Source of the DNA: Rhodocyclaceae bacterium
GTDB taxonomy: Bacteria; Pseudomonadota; Gammaproteobacteria; Burkholderiales; Rhodocyclaceae
Direction: 5' to 3'
Assembly (NCBI GenBank): GCA_030682595.1
Contig: JAUXNZ010000020.1
Span: forward strand, 1 to 16,211
DNA: 16,211 bases
Shown: positions 15,127 through 16,211 of the stretch, one piece after another
How positions within the stretch are numbered: position 1 is the stretch's first letter
Layout: every line of letters begins with the position of its first letter
Made by a program: the position numbers and the translations under genes
The notes under the pieces: generated by a model
The model's input: only the letters and a program-made list of their open reading frames with translations
What the model was told of the DNA's origin: nothing
Database searches by the model: none

Positions 15127-15986
15127 CGCATCAACAAGGTCGGAATGCCCGACGAGCAGAGCATGGTGTTGGTCATGCAGCCGAACAGCAGGCTGCGCAA
15201 GGGCGAATGCGCATAGGCGCCCATCACCAGCAGGTCGATGTCCCGCTCCTCGATGGTGCGGGCGATGACGCCACCGACCTCGCCGGGAATCAGCAGGGGC
15301 ACGACTTCGCGGCCCGCCGCTGCCAGCTTCTCCTCTGCCCAGGCCATTTGCTTCGGGTTGTCACGCTTTTCCTGCCCGGCCATCAGCACATGAATCGCCT
15401 GTCCGTCGAACAATGGGCTGGCGGCGACATACTCGACGGCCCGGCGCGTCAGGCTGCCGCCGTCGAAGGCGATCATCGCCCGGCGCGGTTCGCGGAAGTC
15501 GTCGGTAACGCTGAGGATCGGCGTGCGCAGGGCGCGCACCACGTTTTCGACGTTGCGGCCGAGCTTGCGCGGCGCCGTCTCCGAGCTTTCGCCGCGTCGG
15601 CCCCAGACGAACAGTTCGACCTCGGCTTCGAGGCCGACCAGGGTTTCCTCCAGTTCGCCATGCCGCTGCTTCATGTCGGGCGCGACGCCGGCGGCGGCCA
15701 GCGCGCGTTCGCGCAGGCGGTTGAGGAAGAGGCGGCCGCTTTCGTGGGCGGCGTGCGCTTTTTGGGCATCGGCATCGCTCAACTGCTTGAGCAGCACTTC
15801 CTGGGCGTTGAAGCCGATGGCGCCGCTGTGATCCTCGCCCGAGCCGATTTCAGGATGGTGGTCGATGACGTGCAGGAACTTGAGCGGCGCCTTGAGACGC
15901 TGCGCGGCCCAGATGGCGTAGTCGGCGACGTGGTCGGCGAAATGCGAGCGGTCGACACAGGCGAGTACTTTCTTGTCCATTTCCAT
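15123..15986 (-). CDS. Tandem-domain universal stress protein
   Basis: The 287 residues hold two UspA-like domains. The first (about 4-160) starts KKVLACVDRSHFADHVADYAIWAAQRLKAPLKFLHVID and contains LFVWGRRGES; the second (about 168-287) starts RRAMIAFDGGSLTRRAVEYVA and ends DLLVMGAYAHSPLRSLLFG, then SSGIPTLLMR. The second domain's MGAYAHSPLRSLLFG resembles the nucleotide-binding loop of ATP-binding Usp proteins. This resembles UspE-type tandem proteins of the cytosol, linked to stress survival. The start MEMDKK at 15986 has AAAAGGA about nine bases upstream; MDKK at 15980 is possible. It overlaps the DksA/TraR-like gene by 4 bp and follows a sulP-type gene on the same strand. Confidence 0.93.
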   Translation of the reverse strand: MEMDKKVLACVDRSHFADHVADYAIWAAQRLKAPLKFLHVIDHHPEIGSGEDHSGAIGFNAQEVLLKQLSDADAQKAHAAHESGRLFLNRLRERALAAAGVAPDMKQRHGELEETLVGLEAEVELFVWGRRGESSETAPRKLGRNVENVVRALRTPILSVTDDFREPRRAMIAFDGGSLTRRAVEYVAASPLFDGQAIHVLMAGQEKRDNPKQMAWAEEKLAAAGREVVPLLIPGEVGGVIARTIEERDIDLLVMGAYAHSPLRSLLFGCMTNTMLCSSGIPTLLMR

Positions 15987-16000
15987 GTTGCGATCCTTTT

Positions 16001-16046
16001 GCCCCTTGAGGGGAGAACGCCGCGAAGCGGTGTTTTCGGGGTGGGC
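16001..16046. repeat. Intergenic double-hairpin element
   Basis: The 67-bp gap between the sulP-type gene and the stress-protein gene contains CCCC-TTGA-GGGG (16002-16013) and a second stem ACGCCGC-GAA-GCGGTGT (16017-16033, one G-T pair). Both are enclosed by GCCC (16001-16004) and GGGC (16043-16046). It looks like the C/G-rich extragenic palindromic elements common in betaproteobacteria. It could form the 3' end of the sulP message or regulate read-through. No long T tract follows on the - strand. Confidence 0.55.
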
Positions 16047-16053
16047 TTTCTTG

Positions 16054-16211
16054 TCAATGCATCAGTTGCTCGACGGCGTCGGGTTTGTCATGCACGGCGA
16101 AACGATCCACCAGCGTGGCGGTTGCCTCGTTCATGCCGATGACCTCGACCTCGGTGTCCTCGCGGCGGAACTTCAGCACCACCTTGTCCAGCGCACTTAC
16201 CGCCGTCACAT
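16054..16211 (-). CDS. C-terminal fragment of a SulP-type anion transporter (STAS domain), cut by window
   Basis: The last 51 codons of a - strand gene run from the window edge to TGA (16056-16054). The translation TAVSALDKVVLKFRREDTEV, then EVIGMNEATATLVDRFAVHD and KPDAVEQLMH, matches the final helices and strand of the STAS domain at the cytosolic end of SulP/SLC26-type sulfate or bicarbonate permeases. The alanine-leucine-asp-lys helix and the VIGMNEATATLVDRF segment are typical. The membrane part lies beyond the window, so the substrate cannot be told. A related stand-alone STAS protein cannot be excluded from this fragment. Confidence 0.8.
   Translation of the reverse strand, partial: VTAVSALDKVVLKFRREDTEVEVIGMNEATATLVDRFAVHDKPDAVEQLMH

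Overview
The window is about 16.2 kb of GC-rich DNA, almost completely coding. GC-rich codon use, the gene families and protein-level resemblance suggest a betaproteobacterium, probably of the Rhodocyclales/Burkholderiales type. This assignment rests on recognised protein families and not on any search. There is no rRNA, tRNA, CRISPR array, transposase or integrase. No intergenic stretch exceeds 300 bases; the longest (about 147 bp, 14656-14802) holds a tandem repeat.

Layout, all on + up to 14655. (1) 1-1515: the 3' part of ilvD (dihydroxy-acid dehydratase). (2) 1548-1967: a conserved-looking protein of unknown function. (3) 1989-2561: a CheZ-like phosphatase with a very basic N-terminal tail. 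(4) 2621-4678: a YyaL/DUF255 thioredoxin-fold protein, preceded by a hairpin that buries its ribosome binding site. (5) 4732-5043: a small secreted c-type cytochrome. (6) 5176-10061: a complete branched-chain amino-acid ABC transporter, livJ-(terminator)-livH-livM-livG-livF, ended by a strong terminator. (7) 10167-14655: an arsenic-resistance operon: arsR, a Trx/DsbD-like membrane fusion, a 28-residue small ORF, a mini-thioredoxin, arsC, acr3, a Cys-rich protein and an ECF sigma factor. Its genes overlap or lie within 12 bp of each other. On the - strand, 14803-15986 holds a DksA/TraR-type zinc-finger protein overlapping a tandem universal stress protein, and 16054-16211 is the tail of a SulP-type transporter.

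How the genes work together: the ars operon contains arsenate reduction (ArsC), arsenite export (Acr3) and sensing (ArsR with a C-terminal Cys trio). It also carries what looks like its own thiol relay: a cytosolic CxxC mini-thioredoxin plus a periplasmic CPHC domain fused to a DsbD/CcdA-like membrane domain. The accessory part (28-aa ORF, Cys-rich protein, terminal sigma factor) is the least familiar section.

The most unusual sequence-level signal is a short dispersed repeat of about 23 bp with core GTCGGCGCTGGCGG. It occurs three times at 22-23/23 identity and once in a more diverged form. Three copies lie inside coding sequence (ilvD, yyaL, arsC) and one ends a 30-bp tandem array at 14658-14803. 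The arsC copy sits in an in-frame insertion that also contains a near-perfect palindrome. This resembles a small palindromic element able to settle in genes in frame.
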